From: CATOSP01 sp034422355
GTDB taxonomy: Bacteria > Chloroflexota > Dehalococcoidia > Lucifugimonadales > UBA3495
NCBI GenBank assembly: GCA_034422355.1
Contig: DAOUJS010000046.1
Coordinates: 140,411-204,410, forward strand
DNA: 64,000 nucleotides
Direction: 5' to 3'
The stretch's first letter is position 1, and the number at the start of each line of letters is the position of its first letter. Position numbers and translations under genes: made by a program. The notes below the pieces were generated by a model. That model saw only the letters and a program-made list of their open reading frames with translations, did no database searches and was not told the DNA's origin. Positions 34,810-43,986 of this stretch are shown here, one piece after another.

Positions 34810-35922
34810 TCAGAGGCAGGCTTCGCGGACAGCTTTGGAGATGGCCGCAAGCCTGGGATAGTTGGTCAGGTCGTCGCGGAAGCCGTTGGTGATGTAGGCC
34901 AGCGACAGGCCAAGACTGGGGTCGGTCCAGCAGATGGAGGTCCCTGCGCCGCCGTGTCCGAAAGTATAAGCGGCGCTGCCGGAGTCCGGGGCCATCCGTG
35001 GATCATCCAGTGACAACCCCAAGGAGCGGCGGGAAACGCGACCGTTGTTGGAGTCCAGCCCCTCCACCTGGAGCCTGGTTGCCTCGGCCACCGTTTCCGG
35101 GGCCATTATTCGCACTCCGTCGAGCTCGCCGCTGCCTTCCAGCATGGCGTAGAAGCGGGCGATGTCACGGGCCGTAGCGATGCCGCCTCCGGCTGGCAGC
35201 ACGGACTGATGCACCTCGGGGCGGTTGTAGTTGACGACCTGAGAAGGCTGATCGCAGTCCTCCATCGCGTGGAGCCTGGAGACTCTATGTTCCAGGTCTT
35301 CGGGCAACCCCATGAAGGTGTCTTCCATGCCCAGGGGTGTTGTGACTTCCTCACGGAGGAACCGGTTGATGGGGCGTCCATCGACGCGGCGCACCAGTTC
35401 ACCGAGAACCCAGCCGTAATTCCGGGGGTGATAGGCAAGCACCTTGCCCGCGGGATAGTCGGGCTTGATGTCTTCCATGCCCTTTACCACGGTATCCCAG
35501 TCTTGCCAGGTATCCCATGTCAGTTCTGGCGGTGTATCGGGAAAGCCGCCCTGGTGGGTCAGGATGTGCCTGACTGTGACACCCCCCTTCCCGTTTTTGG
35601 CAAACCCCGGCCAATACCTGGCTACGGGGTCGTCCCAGGCCAGTTTGCCCCGTTCCCACAAGATATGGACGCATGATGCGGTCAATGGCTTGGTGGAAGA
35701 GAACAGGACGAACATGGTGTCTCTATCAACCGCTTTCCCCGTTTCCGGGTCGGCCATGCCACCGAACAGGTCCAGGGCCAGTTTGCCATGCCGGTACACT
35801 GCCAAGGCTGCGCCGGGGTGCTTGCCGTTGGAGATCTGTTCGTGGAACAAAGACTCGACTCGTGAGATGCAATCCGAGTCCATCTGCACGGAGTCGGGTG
35901 AAACTACGGTTGGAGCTACCAT
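34810..35922 (-). CDS. Serine beta-lactamase-like hydrolase (class C / esterase family)
   Basis: This protein of about 370 residues has the serine active site SxxK in LFSSTKPLTAS (about residue 76). YHPRNYGWVLGELVRRVDG supplies the Tyr-x-Asn-type second motif, and GHGGAGTSICW replaces the KTG box with His-Gly-Gly. The HGG variant is usual for esterases and D-aminopeptidase-like members rather than true beta-lactamases. No signal peptide is seen, so it is probably cytoplasmic. The ATG at 35922 is chosen for its upstream GGGGGAAG; a longer reading would run into the DNA glycosylase gene. Confidence 0.83.
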   Translation of the reverse strand: MVAPTVVSPDSVQMDSDCISRVESLFHEQISNGKHPGAALAVYRHGKLALDLFGGMADPETGKAVDRDTMFVLFSSTKPLTASCVHILWERGKLAWDDPVARYWPGFAKNGKGGVTVRHILTHQGGFPDTPPELTWDTWQDWDTVVKGMEDIKPDYPAGKVLAYHPRNYGWVLGELVRRVDGRPINRFLREEVTTPLGMEDTFMGLPEDLEHRVSRLHAMEDCDQPSQVVNYNRPEVHQSVLPAGGGIATARDIARFYAMLEGSGELDGVRIMAPETVAEATRLQVEGLDSNNGRVSRRSLGLSLDDPRMAPDSGSAAYTFGHGGAGTSICWTDPSLGLSLAYITNGFRDDLTNYPRLAAISKAVREACL

Positions 35923-35978
35923 TGGCTTCCCCCTGGTTGTGGAAAAGATTAACTGGCCTCCAGCGCCATTCCGGCCGG

Positions 35979-36488
35979 TCAGCCGCCCTGCCGCTCGTCG
36001 GGCAGCCTGCCTGAGGCCAGCAGCCACATGCGGGCGATTTCCGGCCCCATGAACTTGAAGGTCTTGCGCAGCGCGCCCTGAAGACCGGCGAGGTCGTTTT
36101 CGGGCAGTACGTTATAGAACCAGTTGCAGAAGGAACCATGTTCGCTGCGGAGGGCCTGCACGGTCCGAGCGTTGGATACGCACGCCTCGATTTTCTTCCG
36201 GTTGCGGATGATGGACGGATCAGCGATGAGCCGGTCCACATCTTCGGGCGTCATACCTGCCACTGCGTCGATGTTCCAGTCCCGGAAAGCGTTCCTGAAG
36301 GCGTCACGCCGTTGCAGCACCATGTTCCAGGTCAGCCCGGCCTGGAACACTTGCAGGCTCATCACCTCGAACAGCGCGTTGTCGTCCTGCTGACGTTTCC
36401 CCCAAATGCTGGAGGAATACCATGAGCGGGGTGATTCGTCCCCTTCCTGAGTATCAGTGTCGTGCGACTGGTCTTGTGGTGGCGCCAA
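35979..36488 (-). CDS. tag: DNA-3-methyladenine glycosylase I
   Basis: This 169-residue protein matches Tag. It has DDNALFEVMSLQVFQAGLTWNMVLQRRDAFRNAFRDWN (the Glu and Trp region that holds 3-methyladenine), then DRLIADPSIIRNRKKIEACVSNARTV (helix-hairpin-helix-like), and FKFMGPEIARMWLLASG near the C-terminus. It removes 3-methyladenine from alkylated DNA. The N-terminal Cys zinc ligand (CxWxxxD) usual in Tag is missing: the N-terminus is a Ser/Asp/Gln-rich tail, so zinc binding is altered or the start is misplaced. It lies upstream of the hydrolase gene with a 56-base gap. Confidence 0.82.
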   Translation of the reverse strand: MAPPQDQSHDTDTQEGDESPRSWYSSSIWGKRQQDDNALFEVMSLQVFQAGLTWNMVLQRRDAFRNAFRDWNIDAVAGMTPEDVDRLIADPSIIRNRKKIEACVSNARTVQALRSEHGSFCNWFYNVLPENDLAGLQGALRKTFKFMGPEIARMWLLASGRLPDERQGG

Positions 36489-36655
36489 GAGTCAGGTGTC
36501 CTCACGCTAAACGTGTATATATCAGTGTGGCCGGCACTGGGATTACCCCCTACCGGCCAGCTAACAATCTACCAGCGGGGGCATGGGCCGTCAACGCCGG
36601 GTCAATCATTTAGGACTACCTTCACCTTCCGTCCGGTGGAGACCAAATCCAGATT

Positions 36656-37705
36656 CTAGACCCGGTAGCAGGCGACGAGGTGGCCATTGCCGTGGTCTTC
36701 CATCGGCGGGTGAGGCTCTGCGTAGCATTGTGGGGCGGCCATTGGGCAGCGGTCGTGGAAGCGGCACCGGGGATGGGGATTTACCGGCGCGGAGACGTCG
36801 CCGAGGATGTTCACCGGGTCCCGGCGGCGTCCCGGTTCCGGCGATGGCACCGCGGATAACAGGGCACGGGTGTAGGGGTGCAGGGGGTTTGCCAGCAGTT
36901 CCTCGGTCTCCGCCAGTTCGACAATCTTGCCCAGGTACATGACCGCGATTCGCTGGCACATATACCGGGCCACGGCCAGATCATGGGTGATGTACAGGTA
37001 TGTGACGCCCAATTGCTCGGCCAGCCCGGACATGAGCTGCATAATGCTGGTGCTGAAAGATACATCCAGCATGGAGGTAGGCTCGTCGGCTACGACGAAT
37101 GTTGGCTCCACCACCAGAGCGCGGGCGATGGCCACCCGCTGGCGCTGCCCCCCGGACAGTTCGTGGGGGTAACGGAACAGCATGGTCGAGGCGGGGGTCA
37201 GGCCGACCAGCTCCAGCAGTTCCCTAACCCTGTCCAGCCGCTCCAGAGGGCTGCCAATACCCTGCACCAAGAGAGGTTCGGCCACGGTGTCGAAGATGGT
37301 ACGGCGAGGGTTCATGGACTCATAGGGGTCCTGGAACATCATCTGGACCTTGTGCCGGAAGTCCTTGAGGTCTTTACCCTTTGTGTCCACTATGTCGGTG
37401 AACATCTGCCCGTGGGCGGCAGCCTGTTGGTCGCGGAACAGGATGCGTCCGCCCGTAGGTTCCATCAGCTTGACCAGCAACTTGCCAATGGTGGTCTTGC
37501 CGCAACCCGACTCGCCCACCAGTCCGAGGCTCTCACCCTCGAATAGCTCGAAGCTGACGTCGTCCACGGCATGGATGTGGGCAGAAGGGCGGCGGAACAG
37601 ACCTCTGTGCACCGGGAAGAGCTTGGTAAGGCCCTCCACCCGGACAAGGGGCGTTGGACTGCCGACGGCTGAAGGAATGCCCGTGATACTTGGAGAGACC
37701 GTCAT
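36656..37705 (-). CDS. oppF: Oligopeptide/dipeptide ABC transporter ATP-binding protein (OppF-like)
   Basis: This 349-residue ATPase has Walker A GESGCGKTTIG (about residues 62-72), signature LSGGQRQRVAIARAL, Walker B FVVADEPTSMLD and a C-terminal oligopeptide-type domain with the Cys-containing RCRFHDRCPMAAPQC. It pairs with the upstream OppD to drive peptide import. It is last of five genes; its ATG overlaps the oppD stop by one base, so translation is coupled. Such importers may also carry nickel or glycosides. Confidence 0.9.
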   Translation of the reverse strand: MTVSPSITGIPSAVGSPTPLVRVEGLTKLFPVHRGLFRRPSAHIHAVDDVSFELFEGESLGLVGESGCGKTTIGKLLVKLMEPTGGRILFRDQQAAAHGQMFTDIVDTKGKDLKDFRHKVQMMFQDPYESMNPRRTIFDTVAEPLLVQGIGSPLERLDRVRELLELVGLTPASTMLFRYPHELSGGQRQRVAIARALVVEPTFVVADEPTSMLDVSFSTSIMQLMSGLAEQLGVTYLYITHDLAVARYMCQRIAVMYLGKIVELAETEELLANPLHPYTRALLSAVPSPEPGRRRDPVNILGDVSAPVNPHPRCRFHDRCPMAAPQCYAEPHPPMEDHGNGHLVACYRV

Positions 37706-38721
37706 TACAGGTGTTCCTCCAGACTGGCGGCTCCTGCGGTTTCCTCGGAGCCTGCCTGCGCTGGGAGAGGGTTCCAGCAGGATGCCCAGTGGCTACCCCG
37801 GTCCACGACTGGAGGCTCGTCGGCTCGGCACGCATCAGTTGCATAGGGACAGCGGGGGTGGAACCGGCAACCGGCGGGCGGGTCGATAAGGTTGGGCGGC
37901 TCGCCGGGCAGCGTGACAAGTTCATGCTTCGGTCCCCGGATGCTGGGGAACACCGACAGCAAGGCCGACGTGTAGGGGTGGATGGGACTGCTGAATACGT
38001 CAGCCGTGTCGCCCATTTCAACCAGCTTCCCCGCGTACATCACGCCGATGCGGTCGGTGACCTCGGCGACCACGGCGAGGTCGTGGGTGATGTAGACTAT
38101 GCTCATGTTCAGGTCGCCCTGGATTTCCTTCAAGCGGCGGAGGATGCGGTCCTGGACTATCACATCGAGGGCCGTTGTCGGTTCGTCGGCGATCACCACG
38201 TCCGGTTGGCAGGCAAGGGACATGGCAATTACTGCCCGCTGCCTCATGCCGCCGCTGTACTCGTGGGGGTAACGCCGGGCAAGCTGCGGGTCGAGACCCA
38301 CAAGCTCGAAAAGCCCGATTATCCGCTCTTCGGCTTCCCTCCTGGTCAAGCCGGGGTCGTGGGTCTCGATAGCCTCCATGATCTGGTCTCCCACCCGGTA
38401 TACCGGGTCCAGGGAGTTCATGGCGGCCTGGAAAATCATGGATATCCTGTGCCACCGGTAGGAGCGCACTTCCTCGTGGGACATCGCCAGCAGGTCGTGA
38501 CCGTCCAACAGCACCCGGCCCGCTGAGATGCGGGCATTGTCCGGCAATAGCCGTATCAGGGAGATGGCCACCGACGTTTTCCCGGAACCCGACTCTCCCA
38601 CGAGGCCCATGACCTGGCCGGGGAGCAGGTCGAAGCTGACGTCGTCCACGGCTCTCACGTCGCCGTGACGGGTGTGGTAGCGAAGGCTCAAGTCGGATAC
38701 TTGAAGTATTGGGTCTGCCAA
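37705..38721 (-). CDS. oppD: Oligopeptide/dipeptide ABC transporter ATP-binding protein (OppD-like)
   Basis: This 338-residue ATPase has Walker A GESGSGKTSVAI (about residues 41-52), signature YSGGMRQRAVIAMSL, Walker B DVVIADEPTTALD and the C-terminal CRFHPRCPYATDAC tail. The TTG start at 38721 is supported by GAAAGG seven bases upstream. It lies 13 bases after oppC. Confidence 0.9.
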   Translation of the reverse strand: MADPILQVSDLSLRYHTRHGDVRAVDDVSFDLLPGQVMGLVGESGSGKTSVAISLIRLLPDNARISAGRVLLDGHDLLAMSHEEVRSYRWHRISMIFQAAMNSLDPVYRVGDQIMEAIETHDPGLTRREAEERIIGLFELVGLDPQLARRYPHEYSGGMRQRAVIAMSLACQPDVVIADEPTTALDVIVQDRILRRLKEIQGDLNMSIVYITHDLAVVAEVTDRIGVMYAGKLVEMGDTADVFSSPIHPYTSALLSVFPSIRGPKHELVTLPGEPPNLIDPPAGCRFHPRCPYATDACRADEPPVVDRGSHWASCWNPLPAQAGSEETAGAASLEEHL

Positions 38722-38734
38722 TTTTCGGCCTTTC

Positions 38735-39712
38735 TTACCTGCGGCGCAGCCTTGGGTTAGCTACTTCGTCCAGGGCCCGGCCTACGAGGTAGAAGGTGCT
38801 GCATAGCAGGGTGATAGAGGCTCCGGCAGGGACGATGAGCCACCAGTATTTTGTGCCTCCGAGGATGTAACCGGCGGTGTTGGCGGTGTGAATCATGATT
38901 CCCCAGCTCATGCGGATGTTGAGTAGGCCGAAGTAGGACAGCACAGCCTCGGAGAAGATGGCCCCGGTTACGGTGAACATCATGTAGAGGAAGGAGAGGG
39001 GAAGCAGGTTGGGGACGATATGCACGAGGATGATGTGGAAGCGGCCTCCTCCGGCAACACGGGCCGCCTCGATGTACGGCTTGACGCTGATGCTGAGGGC
39101 CTGGGACTTGAAGATAATCGCCGAGCCGCCGAACCCGCCCAGAACACCGATCAACAGGGCCAGCATGAACAGGTTCAGGTCGAACAGGGCGCTGAGCACG
39201 ATTAGCAGGGACAGGCCGGGCAGCGAGACCACCAGGTCCGCCAGCCGCATGAACAAGGTGTCCACAATGCCGCCGTAATAGGCTGCTACCGCTCCAACCA
39301 AAGTGGCGATTGAGACGGTGACCAGGGCTGCCACTATTCCCAGAATGAACTCGGAGGCGGTGCTGGACAGCAATTGGCTCAGCACGTCACGCCCCAGCGG
39401 GTCGGTGCCCAGCAGGTGTTTCCAGGATGGCGGGGCGGGCTGCTCGATTTGGTCGAAGGCGTAGCCTGTCACCGGGTCGTAAGTCGCTTCGTCCCAGACG
39501 GTGGCCATCAGGATGGGGTGGGAGATGGCCATGAGGGCGAATATGATTATCACCGCCAGACCAATAACACCGATGCGGCTTTCCACGAAGATGCTCCAGC
39601 CCTCCCGGAAGCCTCGAAGGGCAAGACGAATCCTGGCCGCCGTGAGATTGGGCGGCGCGGACTCCATCCCGTGGGATGGCACGGATGCTCGCGGGTCTGT
39701 TTCCGGGGTCAC
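38735..39712 (-). CDS. oppC: Oligopeptide/dipeptide ABC transporter permease (OppC-like)
   Basis: This 325-residue permease has an N-terminal tail, a first membrane helix (IGVIGLAVIIIFALMAIS), HLLGTDPLGRDVLSQLLSS (the OppC-type loop) and the EAA-like SIS segment AARVAGGGRFHIILVHIVPNLLPL that contacts the ATPases. About six helices are present. The GTG start at 39712 overlaps the oppB stop by four bases (GTGA), indicating coupled translation. Confidence 0.9.
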   Translation of the reverse strand: MTPETDPRASVPSHGMESAPPNLTAARIRLALRGFREGWSIFVESRIGVIGLAVIIIFALMAISHPILMATVWDEATYDPVTGYAFDQIEQPAPPSWKHLLGTDPLGRDVLSQLLSSTASEFILGIVAALVTVSIATLVGAVAAYYGGIVDTLFMRLADLVVSLPGLSLLIVLSALFDLNLFMLALLIGVLGGFGGSAIIFKSQALSISVKPYIEAARVAGGGRFHIILVHIVPNLLPLSFLYMMFTVTGAIFSEAVLSYFGLLNIRMSWGIMIHTANTAGYILGGTKYWWLIVPAGASITLLCSTFYLVGRALDEVANPRLRRR

Positions 39713-40890
39713 TGGTATCTGATCCTTGGGTCCAGGAAAGCGTAGAGCAGGTCTGCCACCAGGTGGGCGGTGAGAGCGAAGATTCCGATGAATACAAAGG
39801 CGGCCATTACAAGGGGCAAGTCCTGGCCCCGGACGGCTTGCAATAGGGTCAGCCCCAGCCCCGGCCAGGAGAAAACGGTCTCTATGATCACGCTGCCGTC
39901 GATGGCGAAAGCCAGGCTGTAGACCAGGCTGGTGGCCACCGGCAGCAGGGCGTTGCGCGCAGCGTGCTTGTCACGGATCACGCTTTCCGGCAGGCCCTTG
40001 GCCCGGGCGGCCATCACAAAGTCCTCGCGCAGTGTTTCCAACATGCTGTTGCGAGTCAGCAGCATTGTGCCTGCGAAGGAAATCGAGGTCAGGGTGGCGA
40101 TTGGCAAGACCATGTGCTTCACGATGTCCCATGCCAGATGCCCCACTCCGGACAGCGCCCAGGCTACCGGAATGATTACCAATCCCAGCAAGACTGCCGG
40201 TACCCACCATGCCAGTCTCGGAAGTCCGGGGACGGCGCGGGCGCGGAGGCTGCCGCCGCTGGCGGTCCGCCAGGCCAGCGTGACCAGCAGGAGAAACGCT
40301 GTGAACGCTCCGCCGGTAATCAGCATCCGGTTGAAGATGTAGTCTGCACTTACAGGGGCCTCCCGCCACAGGAGGGGATCAAGGAACTTGCCCAGAGGGA
40401 ACCAACCTATCTGGAAGGCGAAGAGCCAGATGATCATCAGGGCGTACCAGGGAGTGAAGACCGTGGAGAGGGTCGCTCCGGAGATGGTCATGGTGTATTC
40501 CATGAACCCACCCCGGCGCCATGCCAGGGTCTTGCCCATGACGAAGCCGATGTAGAAGGAGATCACAGTGGCGGTGAGGAAGAGTACAGCGGTGCGTGGC
40601 AGCCTTTCCACGATCACTTCCAGCACCGTCCTCGGATAATGACTGAAGGACACGCCAAAGTTGCCGGTGAAGGAGTTGCGGATGTGGACGAGGTACTGCT
40701 CGCCGAGAGGCTTGTCCAGCCCGAAATTGGCCTGAATCTGGGCCCGCACTTCCGGCGGAAGGTCCGGATTTTGGGCGTAGACGGATGTGTAGTCGCCTGG
40801 CTGGGCCTGGACCAAGAAGAAGGCCAGGGTGATAATCAGGAACAGGGTCACCAAGTTTTGGCCCAGCCGCCGTGCGGTGTAGGCGAGCAT
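39709..40890 (-). CDS. oppB: Oligopeptide/dipeptide ABC transporter permease (OppB-like)
   Basis: This 393-residue permease begins LAYTARRLGQNLVTLFLIITLAFFLVQ, the typical OppB first helix, and has the EAA loop FVMAARAKGLPESVIRDKHAARNALLPV. It is 60-80 residues longer than most OppB proteins because of an extra hydrophilic and hydrophobic stretch (about residues 155-235) that includes an Arg/Pro-rich loop. It follows oppA by 61 bases. Confidence 0.88.
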   Translation of the reverse strand: MLAYTARRLGQNLVTLFLIITLAFFLVQAQPGDYTSVYAQNPDLPPEVRAQIQANFGLDKPLGEQYLVHIRNSFTGNFGVSFSHYPRTVLEVIVERLPRTAVLFLTATVISFYIGFVMGKTLAWRRGGFMEYTMTISGATLSTVFTPWYALMIIWLFAFQIGWFPLGKFLDPLLWREAPVSADYIFNRMLITGGAFTAFLLLVTLAWRTASGGSLRARAVPGLPRLAWWVPAVLLGLVIIPVAWALSGVGHLAWDIVKHMVLPIATLTSISFAGTMLLTRNSMLETLREDFVMAARAKGLPESVIRDKHAARNALLPVATSLVYSLAFAIDGSVIIETVFSWPGLGLTLLQAVRGQDLPLVMAAFVFIGIFALTAHLVADLLYAFLDPRIRYQ

Positions 40891-40951
40891 CAGCGCCTAT
40901 CTTCCGGTCCCGGACTTGGGCGGTCTTCCAGTCCCATCGTCCCTTCTCCGG

Positions 40952-42985
40952 TTACTTGATGGATACGGTCCCGGGAAGCCCGCCAGATCCTTGCAAGCCT
41001 CTCAGAGTTGATGTATACGGGAACTCCAGCCGGTCCCTGCGGTAAGTCTCCAGGATGGGCGTGGTGAACAGGACGACGTAAGGAAGGTCTTCGGCGAGGA
41101 ACTCCTGCATCTTGAACACCTGGTCCCTGGCGGCGTTGAGGTCGGTCTCGACAAGGAGTTCGTCGGCGAGCTTGTCGAACTCCGAATTGGAGTAAGCACC
41201 AAAGTTGAGACCATCTCCCTCTGCGTGGCGGGTGTGGAAGAAGGCTTCCAAGTAGTCGGGGAAGTTAGACAGCCCCCAACCGAGAATCCAGAGGTCGAAA
41301 GACTCCGGGTCTCTGATTTTTTCGACGATTACGTTGAAGTCGGTAAGGCGGGCCTTGGCCGGGACCCCAATGTCGTTCAGCCACCGCTCAATCCAGATGG
41401 CGAAGGTGGAACGCAAGGGGTCATATCCGGGCGATGGAGCGAGGATTTCCAACTCGGGCATGGGGTCCCCGTTGGGCAATCGCAGACCCTCCCCTACTTC
41501 CTGGACCGTTCCGTTCTCGCTGACCTCCGGTTCCTGCTCCCAGGTGAACCCGGCTTCCTTGAGGACTCGGACTGCCTCGGCGTGGCGCTCGGCGCGGCTT
41601 AGGCCCTGGCCAATCAGGGGCACGTCGGGGTTGTACCAAAAACCATTGCCTTCGGGCACGGTAGTGTACATAGGCAGGGCCACGCCCTGGAGCACGGTGT
41701 TGCTCAAGAACTCTTTGTCAATGAGAGTCGCCACAGCCTGACGGAACGCCTTGTTGTCCATTGGGGCCTTGCGGAAGTTGAAACCCAGGTAACGGAACCC
41801 AGCGCTGGGGTTCTCCAGGTTGGCCAGTTCCGGCTCCCCGGTAAGCTGTTCCTGAAGGCCCCTTTGCAGTCCCAGGGGGTTGAGCATGAAGTCGATGTCG
41901 CCCTTCTTCAATGCCAATACAGCGGCTTCCTGGTTGCCGTGGATGCTGTAGATGGCGCTGTCCACGAAGGGGCCGGTGGTGTATTCGAGCACCTTGTCCC
42001 CGGACGGGTCTCCGTAGGCGGAGAATTCGTACACGCCGGGTTTGCTCGCAGCATAAGCGCCGTTGGCGTAATGGACTGTCTCCGCACCGGCGAAGTAATA
42101 GCCGGGGTTCTTGGCATTCTCGGCGAATGCGCCCTTTTCCCACTTATTGAAGGTGAATCCGCCGGCGCTTGGTTCGTTTCCCGGTACGTGCCCGTACAAC
42201 ACCTTCTGTTGTTCTACGATATCTGATTCTTGCTTGGCCTGTTCTACTATCGGCTCCCAATAGGCTTTCGAGATCATGGGCATGAATGCGAGGCCGAACT
42301 GCCACCGCGCCAAGCCCGGCTTCTGCTTGAAGTAAATCTTGAGCTTGTAGGGACCGAGGGCCTCGGCGTGGTCGAAGAACTCGTTGTCGACGATTGAGGA
42401 CCAGTTTCCGGTCAACTGCAAGTCACGGACGGTGTGGGCAGTGAAAACGAAGTCTTCGGCTGTCACTTCGTTCCCGTCGCTCCAGAGGATGCCATCCTTG
42501 AGTTCAACCTCGGTGGTCCAGAGGTTCTTGCCGTCAACAGTTTCCTCGACCAATGGTGTCGGGAAGTCCGCGGCAGTTGATGGCACCCAGTCAAAACGTT
42601 GGGCGGAGAGGCTGTACAGGCTGGGCTTACCGCCCAGAACGTAGGAATTCCAGATCGTCCCGTCGGGACCCTGGTAGGACCAGTAATTGGTGGTAGTAAG
42701 GTCCTCGAATATGCCAAGCTGGTACACCTGCGGTCCGGTAGCCCCGGTAGCCGGTGGTTGAGGCGCGGAAGTTGGAGACGCTGGCACCTCTCGGATGACT
42801 TCTTTGACCACTTCCTTGGGGACTTCTACGCGGACCTCCTTCTCGACGACCCTCTCCACTGGCACTTCTTTTTCAACTTCAACCTCTTTAATGACTTCCC
42901 TGGTGCAGGCCATGAGGGCAAGCATGGCTATCAACAAGGCGATAACGATTAACGTGCTGGTGAATGGAGAAACACCACGAGACAT
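40952..42985 (-). CDS. oppA: ABC transporter substrate-binding lipoprotein (OppA-like)
   Basis: This protein of about 677 residues has a lipoprotein signal ending in LALMAC (Cys about residue 27). A striking charged linker made of repeated Glu-Lys-Val units runs to about residue 65, and a Pro/Thr spacer follows. The SBP_bac_5 domain comes next, with WTTEVELKDGILWSDGNEVTAEDFVFT as its signature and IWIERWLNDIGVPAKARLTDFN late. It is longer than most OppA proteins (about 540). It should catch peptides or other ligands outside the membrane for OppBCDF. ATG 42985 is preferred, behind AGGGAG; the adjoining GTG 42988 is also in frame. Confidence 0.9.
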   Translation of the reverse strand: MSRGVSPFTSTLIVIALLIAMLALMACTREVIKEVEVEKEVPVERVVEKEVRVEVPKEVVKEVIREVPASPTSAPQPPATGATGPQVYQLGIFEDLTTTNYWSYQGPDGTIWNSYVLGGKPSLYSLSAQRFDWVPSTAADFPTPLVEETVDGKNLWTTEVELKDGILWSDGNEVTAEDFVFTAHTVRDLQLTGNWSSIVDNEFFDHAEALGPYKLKIYFKQKPGLARWQFGLAFMPMISKAYWEPIVEQAKQESDIVEQQKVLYGHVPGNEPSAGGFTFNKWEKGAFAENAKNPGYYFAGAETVHYANGAYAASKPGVYEFSAYGDPSGDKVLEYTTGPFVDSAIYSIHGNQEAAVLALKKGDIDFMLNPLGLQRGLQEQLTGEPELANLENPSAGFRYLGFNFRKAPMDNKAFRQAVATLIDKEFLSNTVLQGVALPMYTTVPEGNGFWYNPDVPLIGQGLSRAERHAEAVRVLKEAGFTWEQEPEVSENGTVQEVGEGLRLPNGDPMPELEILAPSPGYDPLRSTFAIWIERWLNDIGVPAKARLTDFNVIVEKIRDPESFDLWILGWGLSNFPDYLEAFFHTRHAEGDGLNFGAYSNSEFDKLADELLVETDLNAARDQVFKMQEFLAEDLPYVVLFTTPILETYRRDRLEFPYTSTLRGLQGSGGLPGTVSIK

Positions 42986-43238
42986 CACTTTCTCCCTGTG
43001 TAGTGGACTGGATTCAGATGGAGGTCAGTGGTACCGCACTTCAAGCCAGTCGGGACACATGCCGATGCGCCCAGACCCCAATCTCAACCTCTGCTGAAAT
43101 CATACGCACCGAATACGATGGTGACAAGAGCATCGGATTTCAGCTATGAGCACCCTAGCAGGTCAGGAAGCGGGTATGCCGCATTGGCAGAGGAGCTGTT
43201 GGGAGCCACCCGGGCCTGCCAGCCGCTCCCTGTTGCGT

Positions 43239-43799
43239 CTAGTAGAACTTGATGTTGACGGGCGCTTCGCAGTCTGTTGAGGCAATGTCTTCCTCCCCTT
43301 CCTGCCCATCACAGACGTCCATACCCGATCCGCCAATCAGGATGTCGTCTCCCGGCCCACCGTGGAGCACGTCCGAATCAGGTCCGCCAACAAGCAGGTC
43401 GTTAGCAGCCCCGCCGGCCAGGTAATCATCGCCGAGGGAACTAAACAGGAAGTCGCTGTCTTCGCCTCCGCTCAGGAAGTCGTTGCCTTCGCGGCTGAAC
43501 AAGAAGTCGAACCCTGCGCCTCCCATGAGGATGTCCCTGCCGCTCCCGGAGACAATTACATCATTGCCGTCCATTCCGAAAATGACCAGGTCTGCCGTCG
43601 ACCCGGCGCAGTCGATGAGATCGCCGCCAGGGGAACCGTACACTGCGAAACCCATCTGGCGGAAGCCGAAGCCCTCGCAGCTTACCTGGGCATGGGCCGC
43701 ATCACCGGAGCCGACGATGCCTATGCCGATGGCCAGCGCCAGTGCGACGCCCAGTTTCCATTTCCAGGGAAGCGCCCGCCGGAGCACGTTTTGACGCAT
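43239..43799 (-). CDS. Secreted RTX-type calcium-binding repeat protein
   Basis: This 186-residue protein has a signal peptide (WKLGVALALAIGIGIVGSGDAAHA) followed by a small Cys-containing region and about eight nonapeptide repeats of the RTX pattern GGxGxDxLx (for example GGAGFDFLF, GGAANDLLV, GGPGDDILI). These fold into a calcium-binding beta-roll outside the cell. No enzyme domain is present, so it is a stand-alone repeat protein. Start at ATG 43799 behind CGGAG; a reading to 43835 is longer. It lies between oppA and the divergent grdC. Confidence 0.78.
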   Translation of the reverse strand: MRQNVLRRALPWKWKLGVALALAIGIGIVGSGDAAHAQVSCEGFGFRQMGFAVYGSPGGDLIDCAGSTADLVIFGMDGNDVIVSGSGRDILMGGAGFDFLFSREGNDFLSGGEDSDFLFSSLGDDYLAGGAANDLLVGGPDSDVLHGGPGDDILIGGSGMDVCDGQEGEEDIASTDCEAPVNIKFY

Positions 43800-43986
43800 G
43801 AATCTCCGTCTATCGGTTAAACGCTGGTTACGCACAAGGTTAACATATCATGCCAGAACATCCTAGCTTCTGCTGATCTCGCAACCGATTATCCCCGAGT
43901 GTGACGGCCCGTTGGCAGGGTAGCGACTACCTCGATCCGGCTTGAAACCTCGACAACCGCACGCCGCCCGATTAACATGTCTGACT

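Noticed and set aside
34810..36027. Longer start of the beta-lactamase-like gene at 36027
   Set aside because: The added Ala/Arg-rich residues overlap the tag gene and are just its other frame; ATG 35922 has a better ribosome site.
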